This document shows, in pieces, positions 10,916 to 20,193 of a DNA stretch of 45,515 nt. The stretch spans positions 1 through 45,515 of the forward strand of contig CAKTCT010000020.1 of NCBI GenBank assembly GCA_934539585.1, read 5' to 3'. Within the stretch, counting starts at the first letter, position 1. Every line of letters begins with the position of its first letter. Made by a program: the position numbers and the translations under genes. The notes below the pieces were generated by a model. It saw only the letters and a list, made by a program, of their open reading frames with translations. It did not search any database and was not told the DNA's origin. The DNA comes from an uncultured Oscillospiraceae bacterium (GTDB lineage: Bacteria; Bacillota; Clostridia; Oscillospirales; Ruminococcaceae).

Positions 10916-11815
10916 TCAGCCCTTGACCGAGCCCAGCATGACGCCTTTGTCGAAATACTTCTGAAGGAAGGGGTAGACGATGAGCAGCGGCGCGGCGCTG
11001 ACCACGATCAGGGCGTACTTCAGAAGGTTGGCAAGGTTGGCGTAGTAGAGGGCCAGCTCCTCGTCCACCGACGCGCCCGCAGCGGCTTTCATGGTGTTGA
11101 GGATGAGGATCTCCCGGAGGACCAGGCCCAGGGGAATCTTATCCCGGGCGTTGGTCAGGTAGAGCAGGGCGGTGAAGTAGGAGTTCCAGTGTGCCACGCC
11201 GTAGTACAGGGCCATAACGCCCACCAGGGCTTTGGACAGAGGCATCACGATCTGGAAAAACACCTGGAAGGTGGAGCAGCCGTCGATGATGGCCGCTTCC
11301 TCCACCTCGGCGGGGACGCCGTTGGCGAAGAAGGTCCGGCAGACGATGAGGTTATAGGTGGAGACGCCTGCGGGGATGATCAGGGCCCAGCGGGTGTTCA
11401 GGAGGCCCAGGTTTTTCACCGTCAGGTAGGTGGCGATCATGCCGCCGCTGAAATACATGGTGAAGGTGATGAGGAACATCATGACGTTCCGCCCTACGAA
11501 GTGGCGCTTGGACAGGGCGTAGGCCGCCGGAAGGGTCAGGGCCAGGTTGAACAGGGTGCCGAAGACGGTGTAGAAGATGGTGTTCAGGTAGCCGGTGACG
11601 ATGCTGTTGTTCTGGAACACCGTTTTGTAGGCGTCCAGGGTGGGAGATTTGGGGTAGAACCAGACCTCTCCCGCCGCCACCAGGTTGGGGTTTGAAAAGG
11701 AAGCGATGACCACGAAATACAGGGGGTACAGCACCACCAGGACGAAAAGCGTGATCAGCACGCCGTTGACGATGTTGAAAATCTTGTCCCCCCGGGACTC
11801 TTTGATGACTGCCAT
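10916..11815 (-). CDS. CUT1 ABC permease, LplC/YtcP type (importer 1)
   Basis: A permease of 299 residues with six predicted membrane segments and the EAA loop (EVEEAAIIDGCSTFQVF) that docks the ATPase. It ends in the FDKGVMLGSVKG tail typical of LplC-like permeases. Two in-frame ATGs, at 11821 and 11815, are possible; the second lies seven bases from AAGGGGG and is preferred, the first nearly touches it. It overlaps closely with the upstream permease gene (stop at 11828), indicating translational coupling. The junction is almost identical to that of the paralogous pair at 34152/34139. Confidence 0.93.
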   Translation of the reverse strand: MAVIKESRGDKIFNIVNGVLITLFVLVVLYPLYFVVIASFSNPNLVAAGEVWFYPKSPTLDAYKTVFQNNSIVTGYLNTIFYTVFGTLFNLALTLPAAYALSKRHFVGRNVMMFLITFTMYFSGGMIATYLTVKNLGLLNTRWALIIPAGVSTYNLIVCRTFFANGVPAEVEEAAIIDGCSTFQVFFQIVMPLSKALVGVMALYYGVAHWNSYFTALLYLTNARDKIPLGLVLREILILNTMKAAAGASVDEELALYYANLANLLKYALIVVSAAPLLIVYPFLQKYFDKGVMLGSVKG

Positions 11816-11827
11816 GTTCATTCCCCC

Positions 11828-12778
11828 TTAAAACAGGCTGGTGTCGGACAGGGCCTTGGCGATCTTGTTCACCAGCAGGACCATGAAGAAGTTAATCAGG
11901 TTGTTCATCAGCCCCACCGCCGTGGAGAAGCTGTAATCCTGCTTCACCAGGCCGCGGTTGTAAATGTAGGTGGAGATGACGTTGGAGGTTTTCATGTTCA
12001 GGTCGTTCTGCATCAGGAAGGCTTTATCGAAGCCCACGCTGAGCACCGAGCCGGCGTTCATGATCAGCAGAATGGTGGCCGTGGGGAGGAGACAGGGCAG
12101 GTTGATGTGCCAGATTCGCTGGAACCGGGAAGCGCCGTCGATCATGGCCGCCTCATGGAGCCCCGGGTCCACGCCGGAAAGGGCCGCCAGGTAAATGACG
12201 CAGCCCCAGCCCGCTTCCTGCCAGACCCCGGACCAGACGTACAGGTGCCGGAAGGCTCCGGGGGAGGTCAGGTAGTTGACGGATTCAAGGCCCATGGCCA
12301 TCCGCAGGGTGTCAATGGGGCCCTTGGCGGAGAAGAACAGGTTCAGCATGCCCACCAGCACCACCAGGGAGATGAAATGGGGCGCATACAGGACCGTTTG
12401 GGCGAACTTTTTGCGGCCGGGGCTTTTCACCTCGTTGAGCATCAGCGAGAGGATGATGGGGATGGGGAAGCCCGCCGCCATGGAGTACAGGGAGAGGACC
12501 ACGGTGTTCTTGATCAGGGTCCAGGCGTAATAGGAGCGGAAAAAGCTCCTGAAATGCTTGATCCCTACCCAGGGGCTGCCCAGGATGCCCAATGCGCCGG
12601 AGTAATCCTTAAAGGCGATCTGGACGCCGTACATGGGTACATAGGCAAACAGCACGTACCAGATCAACGCAGGCAGGACCAGCAGATACAGCTGGTAATC
12701 CTTGGCCAGGCGGCTGAAAACGCTTTTCTTCCGGGGCCCCGCCGCTGGGGCGTTCCGCATTGCAAGGGAGTTTTTCAA
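11828..12778 (-). CDS. CUT1 ABC permease, LplB/YteP type (importer 1)
   Basis: A permease of 316 residues, first gene of importer 1. It has the LplB-like N-terminal segment (YLLVLPALIWYVLFAYVPMYG) and the EAA loop LHEAAMIDGASRFQRIW, which contacts the ATP-binding subunit. The start is a TTG at 12778, six bases after GAGGG; the later ATG at 12760 has no ribosome binding site. It heads the order permease, permease, binding protein, and follows a terminator that separates it from the GH123 gene upstream on the same strand. Confidence 0.92.
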   Translation of the reverse strand: MKNSLAMRNAPAAGPRKKSVFSRLAKDYQLYLLVLPALIWYVLFAYVPMYGVQIAFKDYSGALGILGSPWVGIKHFRSFFRSYYAWTLIKNTVVLSLYSMAAGFPIPIILSLMLNEVKSPGRKKFAQTVLYAPHFISLVVLVGMLNLFFSAKGPIDTLRMAMGLESVNYLTSPGAFRHLYVWSGVWQEAGWGCVIYLAALSGVDPGLHEAAMIDGASRFQRIWHINLPCLLPTATILLIMNAGSVLSVGFDKAFLMQNDLNMKTSNVISTYIYNRGLVKQDYSFSTAVGLMNNLINFFMVLLVNKIAKALSDTSLF

Positions 12779-12832
12779 AGTGCGCCCTCTTTTCCTGTGG
12801 ATTTTGTGGAAACTGTGGTATCGTCTGGTCTT

Positions 12833-12841
12833 ATCCTAGCA
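12833..12841 (-). promoter_or_regulatory. Candidate extended -10 promoter of importer 1
   Basis: On the minus strand TGC directly precedes TAGGAT, an extended -10 box about 55 bp before the TTG start. No good -35 is seen at 17 bp (TACCCT), which would fit an activator-dependent promoter. Confidence 0.45.
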
Positions 12842-12951
12842 TCTTTTGGGCAAAAAGGGTAGACCGTATTTTTTGCAGGACCATCGGCTTTTTGCGAAGG
12901 GCGGAAATCCCCGGAAAAACCGGGTTTTGCAAAATCCAGACAGCCCCGGTG

Positions 12952-13003
12952 CAAAAAAATGATAGCGCCCGCCTCCGCTCCAGGAAGGAGCAGAGACGGG
13001 CGC
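12952..13003 (-). terminator. Terminator of the GH123 gene
   Basis: On the minus strand a stem of about 17 bp with two G-U pairs (outer arms GCGCCCG and CGGGCGC, inner arms GCTCC and GGAGC) is followed after TATCA by seven T. It lies about 60 bp past the GH123 stop codon. Confidence 0.88.
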
Positions 13004-13066
13004 GTTTCAGAGAATGGAGTATTTCTTTTTTTGCTGTCAGGCTTTTTTGCAAAAGTCCGATAGGGT

Positions 13067-16000
13067 TCAGCCGACCCAGGCGCCGGAGGCGTCTACGCGA
13101 TAGCCATCGGGGGTGGTCCCATCCGACAGCATGCCGCCCCAGGAGCGGAGGTAGTACCACTTGCCGGAAACCATCTTCCAGCCCGTGACCATTTTGCCGT
13201 TGGGGTTCAGGTAGTACCAGACGCCGTTGACAAACTGCCAGCCGGTGGTCATGACGCGGTCGGTGCCGAAGAAGTACCAGGCGTTGTCAATGCGCCGCCA
13301 GCCCACGGCGTAGGAGCCGTTTTCCGCAAAGGCCCACTGGCCGATGGCGTCCCGCTGCCAGATGCCGCTGCCGTCGGCGGCGGAGTACTGGTATCCCGCA
13401 CCGCCAAAGGCGTTGGGCAGCTCCCGGACCACGCCGGAACCATCGGCGTAGTACCACTGGCCGTCTGCGCGGAACCAGCCGGTGATCATGCCGCCCCAGC
13501 TGCGAAGGTAGTAGGTATTGCCGCCCTCCTTCAGCCAGCCGGTGGCCATTTCGCCGGTGGTCTTATCCAGGTAGTACCAGCAGCCGTCGGCGTCGTGGTG
13601 CCAGCCCTTGACCATCCGGCCGTTCTGGCCGTAGAAGAACCACTTGCCGTCCTTATCCTTGACCCAGCCGCGATGGGAGGCGCCATGGCCGGAGCCGGAG
13701 CCGGAATCGGAGCCGCCGGCGGACACGGTCACAAGGAAGGTTCCCCGGACCGACGGGTCGTCCTTGGAAACGGCGATGACGGTGAGGGTGCCGGTCTCGT
13801 CTGCGCCTGCGGCGAGCAGGCCGCTTCCGGAGACGGCGGTGTCCTTGGAGGAAGCGCCCTTCACCTGCCAGGTGACGTCCTGGCTGACGTTTTCGCCGAC
13901 GACTTCGGCGTTCAGCTGGAGGGTATCGCCGGGCTTCACGCTGGAGGCGGGAGCCGTCACCACGACTTTTTCCACAATGGGAGCCGTGGGGCCGCCGGTG
14001 AGGATGAACTGGGGCCAGCCCTTGGCGTTGGAGCCGTTGGAGGTATCCGAAAGGGTATAGGCCAGGGCGGATTCCTCGGGGGCCGCGGGATCGTTTACGT
14101 CCTTATCGTTGAGCTGGGCCGTAACGGCGATGAGCTTTCCGGCGGCGATGTCATCCCGGCCGAAGGCGGCCCAGGGGATGAAAATCTCCACGGTGTAGCC
14201 CTTTTCGCTCCTGGCGGACTTGTGCTGGATCAGGGTGCAGTCGATGGCGTTGACCGCCGGGTCGTAGGGGAAGCCGCAGATGTAGGTGGTCTCGTCGTCA
14301 TAGCGGAAGGTGAACTGGGCCGTGGTCTCGCTGGCAGCGCCGTAGGCTCCGCCCTTGCAGTCCAGGTCCACGAACAGCTCCACGGAGTCGTCGTCCCAGC
14401 AGTATTCCGCGCCGGAATTGACCACCACGTCGTCCACGACGTCAAAGGCCGCATACAGGCCGGTTTCGTCCCAGAGAAGGCCAAAGGCCGCTTCGTTGTT
14501 GCAGTCGCCGTAGAAGTGCTCGGCCAGGACCTTGTCGATGTTCCAGGCGGCTTCGTCCGGCACGCCGTCCAGGACGATGCCGGAAGCCCGATCGACGGGT
14601 TTCGGCCGTTCCTTGGAGATGGGAGTGCCGTCCAGAGCGGCGGTGCCCCAGTTTGCAGAGGTTTCCTCGTCCTCGGTTTGGGCGGCGGTGATACCGATGG
14701 AGCCGTTGGCATCGGAAATCTGCACCGTCAGGCCAATCTTCTGGCCGTCCTTGGGGGCAAAGCGGTTGAGGGACGCCCAGGGCAGGGCCAGCTCCACCAC
14801 GGTGGAGCCGCCGGACTTGCCGGTCCGGACCACGGCCCCGTCAACGACGGCGGCGGGGTTGCCGCTGACCGTCACGGCGTTGGAGGTCAGGTCGAAGGAG
14901 TAATGGGCGGTGTACTCGTCGTAGCTTCCGCGGCGGAGGTTTCCGTCCGCAAACAGGTCCAGACGGTCCCCCTCCCCTTCCAGCACGGCGGAGAGGTAAA
15001 GGTTTGCGTCGTCCCAGAGGAAGGCGGCGTCGCCGCTGACGGCGGGCTCGCCGGAGGTGCGGTTCAGGGGGTAGTGCTGCACGGCGGAATCGGACCATTC
15101 GTCCTCATTCAGCACGCCATCGATGGTCATGGCATTGCCGGTCTTGGCGATCCACAGGCCGGGAGCCAGCAGCCTGCCTTCCGCACCGTCCAGAAGGGCG
15201 CGGCGCTTGGCAGCCACTTCCGCTACACTGTCATCGTAATTTGTGGCGCTGCGAACAGTGCTGTTCACCAGATTTTCCGCTCCCGCCGCGTCTTTCTGCT
15301 GGTACAGGGCGAAGAGCTCGTAGTCCTCCGCCGCTTCCCGGATGGCTTCCAGACGAATGGAACTGGTGATGTCCATGTTCTCCTTATCGGGATAGATGCA
15401 CCAGGAGTCGCCGGGACGCTTGACGTTCTGCCCGCCGACCGTGGCGTCGTTTACGTCAAAATCCTCCCAGACGTACCACTCCATGAGGCCCCAGTGAAGG
15501 TAGCCGGTGGCGCCGTACTTGTAGCAGAGCCAGCCCAACAGCTCCGATTTGTAGAGCTGGGTGTCAATAAAGCGGTTCATAAAGGTCTTGCTGGGGTCCT
15601 GGGCCGTATAGAGCCAGATTTTCTTACCGGCGGCAAGCTCGGCTTCATACTGGTCCTTGTAGTCCTCGAAGGTGCTGGTCATGGGAACCCAGACGTCCAT
15701 GGCGTCCTCAAAATCGGGCATATTGTCGCCGTAGAGGGCGTCGCCGGTGGTCACGCCGGGGCAGAGCTCATGAACCAGCCGGGCCGCCTTCTTATAATGG
15801 GTGGGCATATTGCCGTAAGTAGGCTCGTCGCCGATGTGCTGGTGCCAGATATTGGACCAGCCCTTTTCGGTCAGGTGGCGGTTCAGCTCCGCCAGGTAAG
15901 TTTCCAGGTACTCTTCGCCGCCCTGGTCGAATTGCAGGTAAGCGTCATAGGTATTGCTGCCTTGGCCGGCAACGACCTCCACCTTATAGCCCAGGACGCC

Positions 16001-19000
16001 CTCGACGGCGCTTTGAGCGCAAAGATGTTCCGCACTGATTTGCTTGATACCGCCTTTTTCCAGGAACAGCTCCACAAAGCGGTCCAGCAGGGACCAATCA
16101 TAGGTAATCGTTCCATCGGCAGCCACAGAGGTTCCGGGGGCATCCGCCAGAAGATCCGCTACGTTGACAAAAAGGGAGTTCAGCCGATTGACCCGCATGA
16201 ATTCCGCATAGGTTTCCATGAGGCTCCACCATTCGTCGCTGTAGGCGGTGATGCCGTAAGCCTTGCCGATAACATCCAGGTCGTTTCCGGTATCCTCAAA
16301 GCATTTGACCAGCTGTCCCCAGAGCTCCAGGTTAAAGGTTCCGTCCTGAGGATCGGGGAGGGTCACATCCCGGACGGTGAGGCTCACGGGGACCTCAAAG
16401 TCGCCCATGGTGGTCTTTACCGTGACGGAACCGGTATAGGTCCCGGCGGCGGCGTCCTTGGGAACGGTGTAGCGGACCCAGATGGGCTGGGCGTTATCCG
16501 GCTCCACGTCGATGGAAGCGTCGTTTAAGAGCTTCTCCGGGAACCAGCCCGGGGCTCTCTGGATGGGATTCAGAAGGTTGGGGTTGTTGTTCAGCAGCTT
16601 GACGTAGCCCACGTAATGGGCCTCGGCCAGGCTGGACGGGAGCACTGCGTCGCCGTTTCTGAGGTCGGAGAGGACGACTTCCGTAATGGTGAAATCGCCG
16701 TCGGCCCGCAGGACGATCTGGGCGGGTTCCGATTCGTTCCGGGCGGCTTCCAGAACGATGGCCTGAGGCGCATCCTTGGGAGCGGTATCCGAACGGAGGA
16801 TCTGCTGCCGCCAGTCGGCAGTCCAGAGGCTGTACTTCGTCACGGGAGTCTTGGGCTTATCCAGTTCAATATAGGCTTTCTGAGGTTTTCCGTAAAGTTT
16901 CTGCACCATTTCGTCTGTTACTTTCCGGGAGAAAACGTGGACATCGTCCACCGTTCCGCGGAAGTTCGCATGCTTGGGGTCCAGGGGGGCCGTCTTTACC
17001 GTGCCGCCTACCGAGAAGGAGGCCACATCGTCAAAAATACCTGCGCCGGTGGACATGGAGCCCTGGGCCTGGCCGTCGATATACAGCACTGCCTGGGCTT
17101 CGTCCATGGTCACCACCACATGGTACCACTGGCCAATCTCATAATTGCCGGAGGCCGGGTAAATGGTCTCGGAATAGACGCCGCCGGGGCGGACGGTCCG
17201 CAGGACCAGGTTGCCCCAGGAGCTGTCCAGGGTCAGAGCAAAGTCGCCGCTGCGGTTTTGCAGGCCCGCAATAAAGGCAAAATTGCCATTTCCTTCATCA
17301 GCTTGGACCCAAAGGCTGATGGTCGCCGCATCCGTTTTCTGGATTGCAGAGGCAAGCCCGGTCATGGAACTGCCGGTCAGGGCCAGCTTATTCGTTCCGT
17401 CAAAGGCAATGGCCTTCCCCTCTTCGCCGTCTTTATCAGGAGCCGCTGCAATGGAATTGTCTGCGGCGGCATGGTAGCCGTTGCCGCTCTGGTCCATGAC
17501 GGCGGTGGTCTCCTTGGCAGGCTCCGAGCTGCCGCCGGAAAGGGTATCCAGAGGATCGGAGGAAGCGTCGCAGAAGATCAAAGGCGCTGCAGAAATGCTT
17601 TCTCCGGCAGCCAGAGCCGCTGCGTCCTCGGCGGAAAGGGCCTGGTTATAAAGCCGGAAGCTGCCCAGGCCGCCTGCATAGGGAGTATATCCTTCGGCAA
17701 AGCCGCCCAGCTGGATGCTGCCCAGCTGTTCCAGGGTCTCCGCCAGGGAAATGTCGTAGTTGCGCTGTTTCACGCCATCGATGTAGTAGACGATGCCTTC
17801 CCCGTTGTAGACCATGGTCAGCTGGTACTTGGTCCCGGGAACATAGTGGTCGTTGTCCGCATCGGCGGGGTAGACGTCAAAGTAGGTGGCCTGTCCAACG
17901 CCGATCAAATCGCTCCAGCCGGTGGCGTAGGTGAACAGGGCCTTGTTGTCCTCGGTGAGCAGGCCGCCGATGAAGCCCTGGTGGTTCTTGGTGGAGGCGG
18001 TGGGGGTCACGTCCAGGGTCATGGTCATGGCGTTGGATGCAGTCAAAGCGTCTCGGACCGCTTCCAGCCCCTGGCCAGTGAGGGAAGCGGCGCTGTCCGC
18101 TGCAAACTGCAAAGCGCCATCGGCATAGGAGAGGTTTTCCGCAGTCAAATGATACCCATTCCCGCTGGAATCCTTCAGAATGGCAATTTCTTCATCGCCG
18201 CCGTCGAAGCCCTGAAGGCTTTCCTCGTTCATGGGGTAGCAGACCACGGGTTTCGTTTCCAGTGCGTCCTCATCCCCGGCGTTCAGTGCCTTAACCTCCG
18301 CATCGGAAAGAGCCTTGGAGTAGACCCGAAGATCGCTGACCGAGCCGATAAAGTCCGTGACGGCATGGGGATAGCTGGTGCTGGACTCTGCCCCGGCCAC
18401 CGGCTCCTTGCCGACGTTCAGGTGAGCAATATCCCGCACAGGAGCCGCTGCGCTTTGGTAATTCTTGGTGGGGACGGCGTTTACATAGAGGACCATCCGG
18501 CTGCTGTTTCCATCATAAATGCCCGTCAGATGATACCATTTGCCCGCTTCAACGGAAACGGATTCCGCCCAGGCCTCGTTGGTGTTGTCGGAACCAGCCA
18601 CATGAAAGACAAAACAGCCCCAGCTGGCCTCAAGGGTTGCGATATACTGTCCGTTTTCATCGGTAAGGCCCGCAATAAAGACAAAGGGATCGCCCTGGAA
18701 TTGGGCCTTTTCATCCAGCTTGACCCAGCAGCTGAGGGTCAGCTCATTGGTCACGGCGCTGCTGAGAACGTTGGCCTGCTCCACGGTAATGGCCGCACTG
18801 CTTTCCGCCGTAAAAGCCAAAGAGCCGCCGGCCGCCCCATCGGGGCCTTCGTCCAGTTCTACGCCGGAAACCGCCGCATCCAGGCCCAGCATTCCCACAT
18901 CTTTTATGCATTTGCCCGTCACCGGGATTTTGTGGATCACGGTGTTTTTGTCCATGCTGTAATAGAGGTCGGCGTTGATGCGGCGTTCCTCGATCTGCCC

Positions 19001-19927
19001 GGTATAGGAGCTCATGCCGCTTTCCGCATTGTACTGGCAAAGGAAGGCAAAGCCGGTCTTGTTGCCGTTGGGGCCGCTGTCTCCGGAGGTCCAGAACAGG
19101 CCGCCGCCCATGGATTCTAGGCCGTAGGCGGTGCTGTAATTCCACCGGCCCAAAACCGTAGTCAGGTCCCTATCCACTTCAAAGAGGCATTCCTGGGCAT
19201 GGTAGCTTTTTTCCGCGCCGTAGGTGCTCATCCAGTAGTGGCCGGTGTCCCAATCATAGGTCAGATTCTGGACGCCAAAGGGACTGCTTCCAATTTCCAT
19301 GGCATAACAGGTCTCATAGGTGTAATTGCCGTCCAGCGAGTACTGAACGATGACCTGATGGGTATTTTTTTCATCGTCCTGAATCCCGGCGGCAATCATC
19401 AGCTTCGGCTCCCCGTTGGGGTCCAAGCCCACGGTAACGCCGTCCAGTCCATTGATGCCGTAGGGGTTGGCGGTGGAATCCCCGACGGAATCATACCAGC
19501 TCTGGAACTCGGGAAGCTCCACCTTTTCCAAAAGGTTCAAATCGGTGTCAAAAACCATCAGATAAAAGCCGGTCCAGTCGTTCCAGGCATGGCCGGGGAG
19601 AGGAGTCCCTAACATGGAGCCATAAATTTTTCCGTCGTAGCAGGCCACGTCTCCCAAATGGCCGTCGGAAAGCCCCACCTGACCAAGCTTGTTGCCCTCC
19701 AGGTCGGTTTTGACCAATGTCTCGGTAAAGGACCAGTACATCCTGCCGCTTTCCTTATCCGCGGCAAAACCCTGAAGATGCAAGGGCTGCCCGGTAACGG
19801 AAAGGGTGGTCTTGACCGGAACGAAGTCCGGTTCCTTGGCGGAAACGGTCATGGGAGTCCATGACGAAAGCGCCAAAACGCCGCTGAGCATGGCGGCCAA
19901 CCACTTTCGCGCCCTGTGTTTTCTCAT
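13067..19927 (-). CDS. Giant secreted GH123-type beta-N-acetylgalactosaminidase with LamG, CBM9-like and wall-binding repeats
   Basis: A 2286-residue surface enzyme. Order: signal peptide (about 1-37, ending VSA); a propeller-like region of unknown type (40-350); three LamG/concanavalin-like domains (about 366-552, 582-769, 809-1012); a beta-sandwich plus barrel of GH123/DUF4091 type (about 1030-1570); two CBM9-like domains (about 1599-1775 and 1784-1979); an Ig-like domain (1984-2075); a Gly/Ser linker; and a run of choline-binding-type WYY/GW repeats (2084-2286) that would hold it to the cell wall. The adjacent Asp1367-Glu1368 in HIGDEP matches the catalytic pair of GH123, whose known members remove beta-GalNAc, for example from glycosphingolipids. 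The ATG at 19927 follows AAAGGAAG. Its promoter carries the operator shared with importer 2. Confidence 0.88.
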   Translation of the reverse strand: MRKHRARKWLAAMLSGVLALSSWTPMTVSAKEPDFVPVKTTLSVTGQPLHLQGFAADKESGRMYWSFTETLVKTDLEGNKLGQVGLSDGHLGDVACYDGKIYGSMLGTPLPGHAWNDWTGFYLMVFDTDLNLLEKVELPEFQSWYDSVGDSTANPYGINGLDGVTVGLDPNGEPKLMIAAGIQDDEKNTHQVIVQYSLDGNYTYETCYAMEIGSSPFGVQNLTYDWDTGHYWMSTYGAEKSYHAQECLFEVDRDLTTVLGRWNYSTAYGLESMGGGLFWTSGDSGPNGNKTGFAFLCQYNAESGMSSYTGQIEERRINADLYYSMDKNTVIHKIPVTGKCIKDVGMLGLDAAVSGVELDEGPDGAAGGSLAFTAESSAAITVEQANVLSSAVTNELTLSCWVKLDEKAQFQGDPFVFIAGLTDENGQYIATLEASWGCFVFHVAGSDNTNEAWAESVSVEAGKWYHLTGIYDGNSSRMVLYVNAVPTKNYQSAAAPVRDIAHLNVGKEPVAGAESSTSYPHAVTDFIGSVSDLRVYSKALSDAEVKALNAGDEDALETKPVVCYPMNEESLQGFDGGDEEIAILKDSSGNGYHLTAENLSYADGALQFAADSAASLTGQGLEAVRDALTASNAMTMTLDVTPTASTKNHQGFIGGLLTEDNKALFTYATGWSDLIGVGQATYFDVYPADADNDHYVPGTKYQLTMVYNGEGIVYYIDGVKQRNYDISLAETLEQLGSIQLGGFAEGYTPYAGGLGSFRLYNQALSAEDAAALAAGESISAAPLIFCDASSDPLDTLSGGSSEPAKETTAVMDQSGNGYHAAADNSIAAAPDKDGEEGKAIAFDGTNKLALTGSSMTGLASAIQKTDAATISLWVQADEGNGNFAFIAGLQNRSGDFALTLDSSWGNLVLRTVRPGGVYSETIYPASGNYEIGQWYHVVVTMDEAQAVLYIDGQAQGSMSTGAGIFDDVASFSVGGTVKTAPLDPKHANFRGTVDDVHVFSRKVTDEMVQKLYGKPQKAYIELDKPKTPVTKYSLWTADWRQQILRSDTAPKDAPQAIVLEAARNESEPAQIVLRADGDFTITEVVLSDLRNGDAVLPSSLAEAHYVGYVKLLNNNPNLLNPIQRAPGWFPEKLLNDASIDVEPDNAQPIWVRYTVPKDAAAGTYTGSVTVKTTMGDFEVPVSLTVRDVTLPDPQDGTFNLELWGQLVKCFEDTGNDLDVIGKAYGITAYSDEWWSLMETYAEFMRVNRLNSLFVNVADLLADAPGTSVAADGTITYDWSLLDRFVELFLEKGGIKQISAEHLCAQSAVEGVLGYKVEVVAGQGSNTYDAYLQFDQGGEEYLETYLAELNRHLTEKGWSNIWHQHIGDEPTYGNMPTHYKKAARLVHELCPGVTTGDALYGDNMPDFEDAMDVWVPMTSTFEDYKDQYEAELAAGKKIWLYTAQDPSKTFMNRFIDTQLYKSELLGWLCYKYGATGYLHWGLMEWYVWEDFDVNDATVGGQNVKRPGDSWCIYPDKENMDITSSIRLEAIREAAEDYELFALYQQKDAAGAENLVNSTVRSATNYDDSVAEVAAKRRALLDGAEGRLLAPGLWIAKTGNAMTIDGVLNEDEWSDSAVQHYPLNRTSGEPAVSGDAAFLWDDANLYLSAVLEGEGDRLDLFADGNLRRGSYDEYTAHYSFDLTSNAVTVSGNPAAVVDGAVVRTGKSGGSTVVELALPWASLNRFAPKDGQKIGLTVQISDANGSIGITAAQTEDEETSANWGTAALDGTPISKERPKPVDRASGIVLDGVPDEAAWNIDKVLAEHFYGDCNNEAAFGLLWDETGLYAAFDVVDDVVVNSGAEYCWDDDSVELFVDLDCKGGAYGAASETTAQFTFRYDDETTYICGFPYDPAVNAIDCTLIQHKSARSEKGYTVEIFIPWAAFGRDDIAAGKLIAVTAQLNDKDVNDPAAPEESALAYTLSDTSNGSNAKGWPQFILTGGPTAPIVEKVVVTAPASSVKPGDTLQLNAEVVGENVSQDVTWQVKGASSKDTAVSGSGLLAAGADETGTLTVIAVSKDDPSVRGTFLVTVSAGGSDSGSGSGHGASHRGWVKDKDGKWFFYGQNGRMVKGWHHDADGCWYYLDKTTGEMATGWLKEGGNTYYLRSWGGMITGWFRADGQWYYADGSGVVRELPNAFGGAGYQYSAADGSGIWQRDAIGQWAFAENGSYAVGWRRIDNAWYFFGTDRVMTTGWQFVNGVWYYLNPNGKMVTGWKMVSGKWYYLRSWGGMLSDGTTPDGYRVDASGAWVG

Positions 19928-20021
19928 AGCTTTCTTCCTTTCGCTGCATTTTTTCGATGATTGGATGCGTTCTCCTCCCCGCCGGCCAGCGGCGAAAGAT
20001 CCTGCATTTTCTGCCATTACC

Positions 20022-20027
20022 AGCATA
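20022..20027 (-). promoter_or_regulatory. -10 box of the GH123 promoter
   Basis: TATGCT on the minus strand, 20 nt downstream of the shared operator at 20048-20085. No -35 match is visible, as expected for a promoter driven by an AraC-type activator bound over the -35 region. Confidence 0.6.
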
Positions 20028-20047
20028 CCACAGCCGCCGCAAGCCCT

Positions 20048-20085
20048 CCATTGCTGAATTTTAGGTTTTGGTTGTCAGATTTTTA
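20048..20085 (-). promoter_or_regulatory. Putative YesN-type operator, GH123 copy
   Basis: Read on the minus strand: TAAAAA, 3 nt, GACAACCAAA, 2 nt, CTAAA, 7 nt, AATGG. The same 38-nt pattern (26 identical positions) occurs on the plus strand at 23601-23638, with the same 20-nt distance to the -10 box. Inside it TAAAA recurs with a 22-bp step, like tandem half-sites for AraC-family DNA-binding domains. Confidence 0.65.
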
Positions 20086-20150
20086 TCTTTCTTTCACAAA
20101 AAGATTTTTGTTTCCTGCGGTTTTTGCGGCGGTTTGCCAGCCTCACACAC

Positions 20151-20181
20151 AAAGAAAAACGCCGGAAAAGTCCCGGCGTTT
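20151..20181 (-). terminator. Terminator of the two-component operon
   Basis: On the minus strand a 9-bp stem (AAACGCCGG with CCGGCGTTT) is followed by TTTTCTTT, directly after the response regulator stop codon and before the GH123 promoter. Confidence 0.85.
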
Positions 20182-20193
20182 CTTTGTTTTGTT

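Noticed and set aside
12862..12895. Direct repeat GACC...TTTTTGC upstream of importer 1 as an AraC operator
   Set aside because: The two copies have unequal internal spacing (period 17 versus 19), so the similarity is weak and may be chance.
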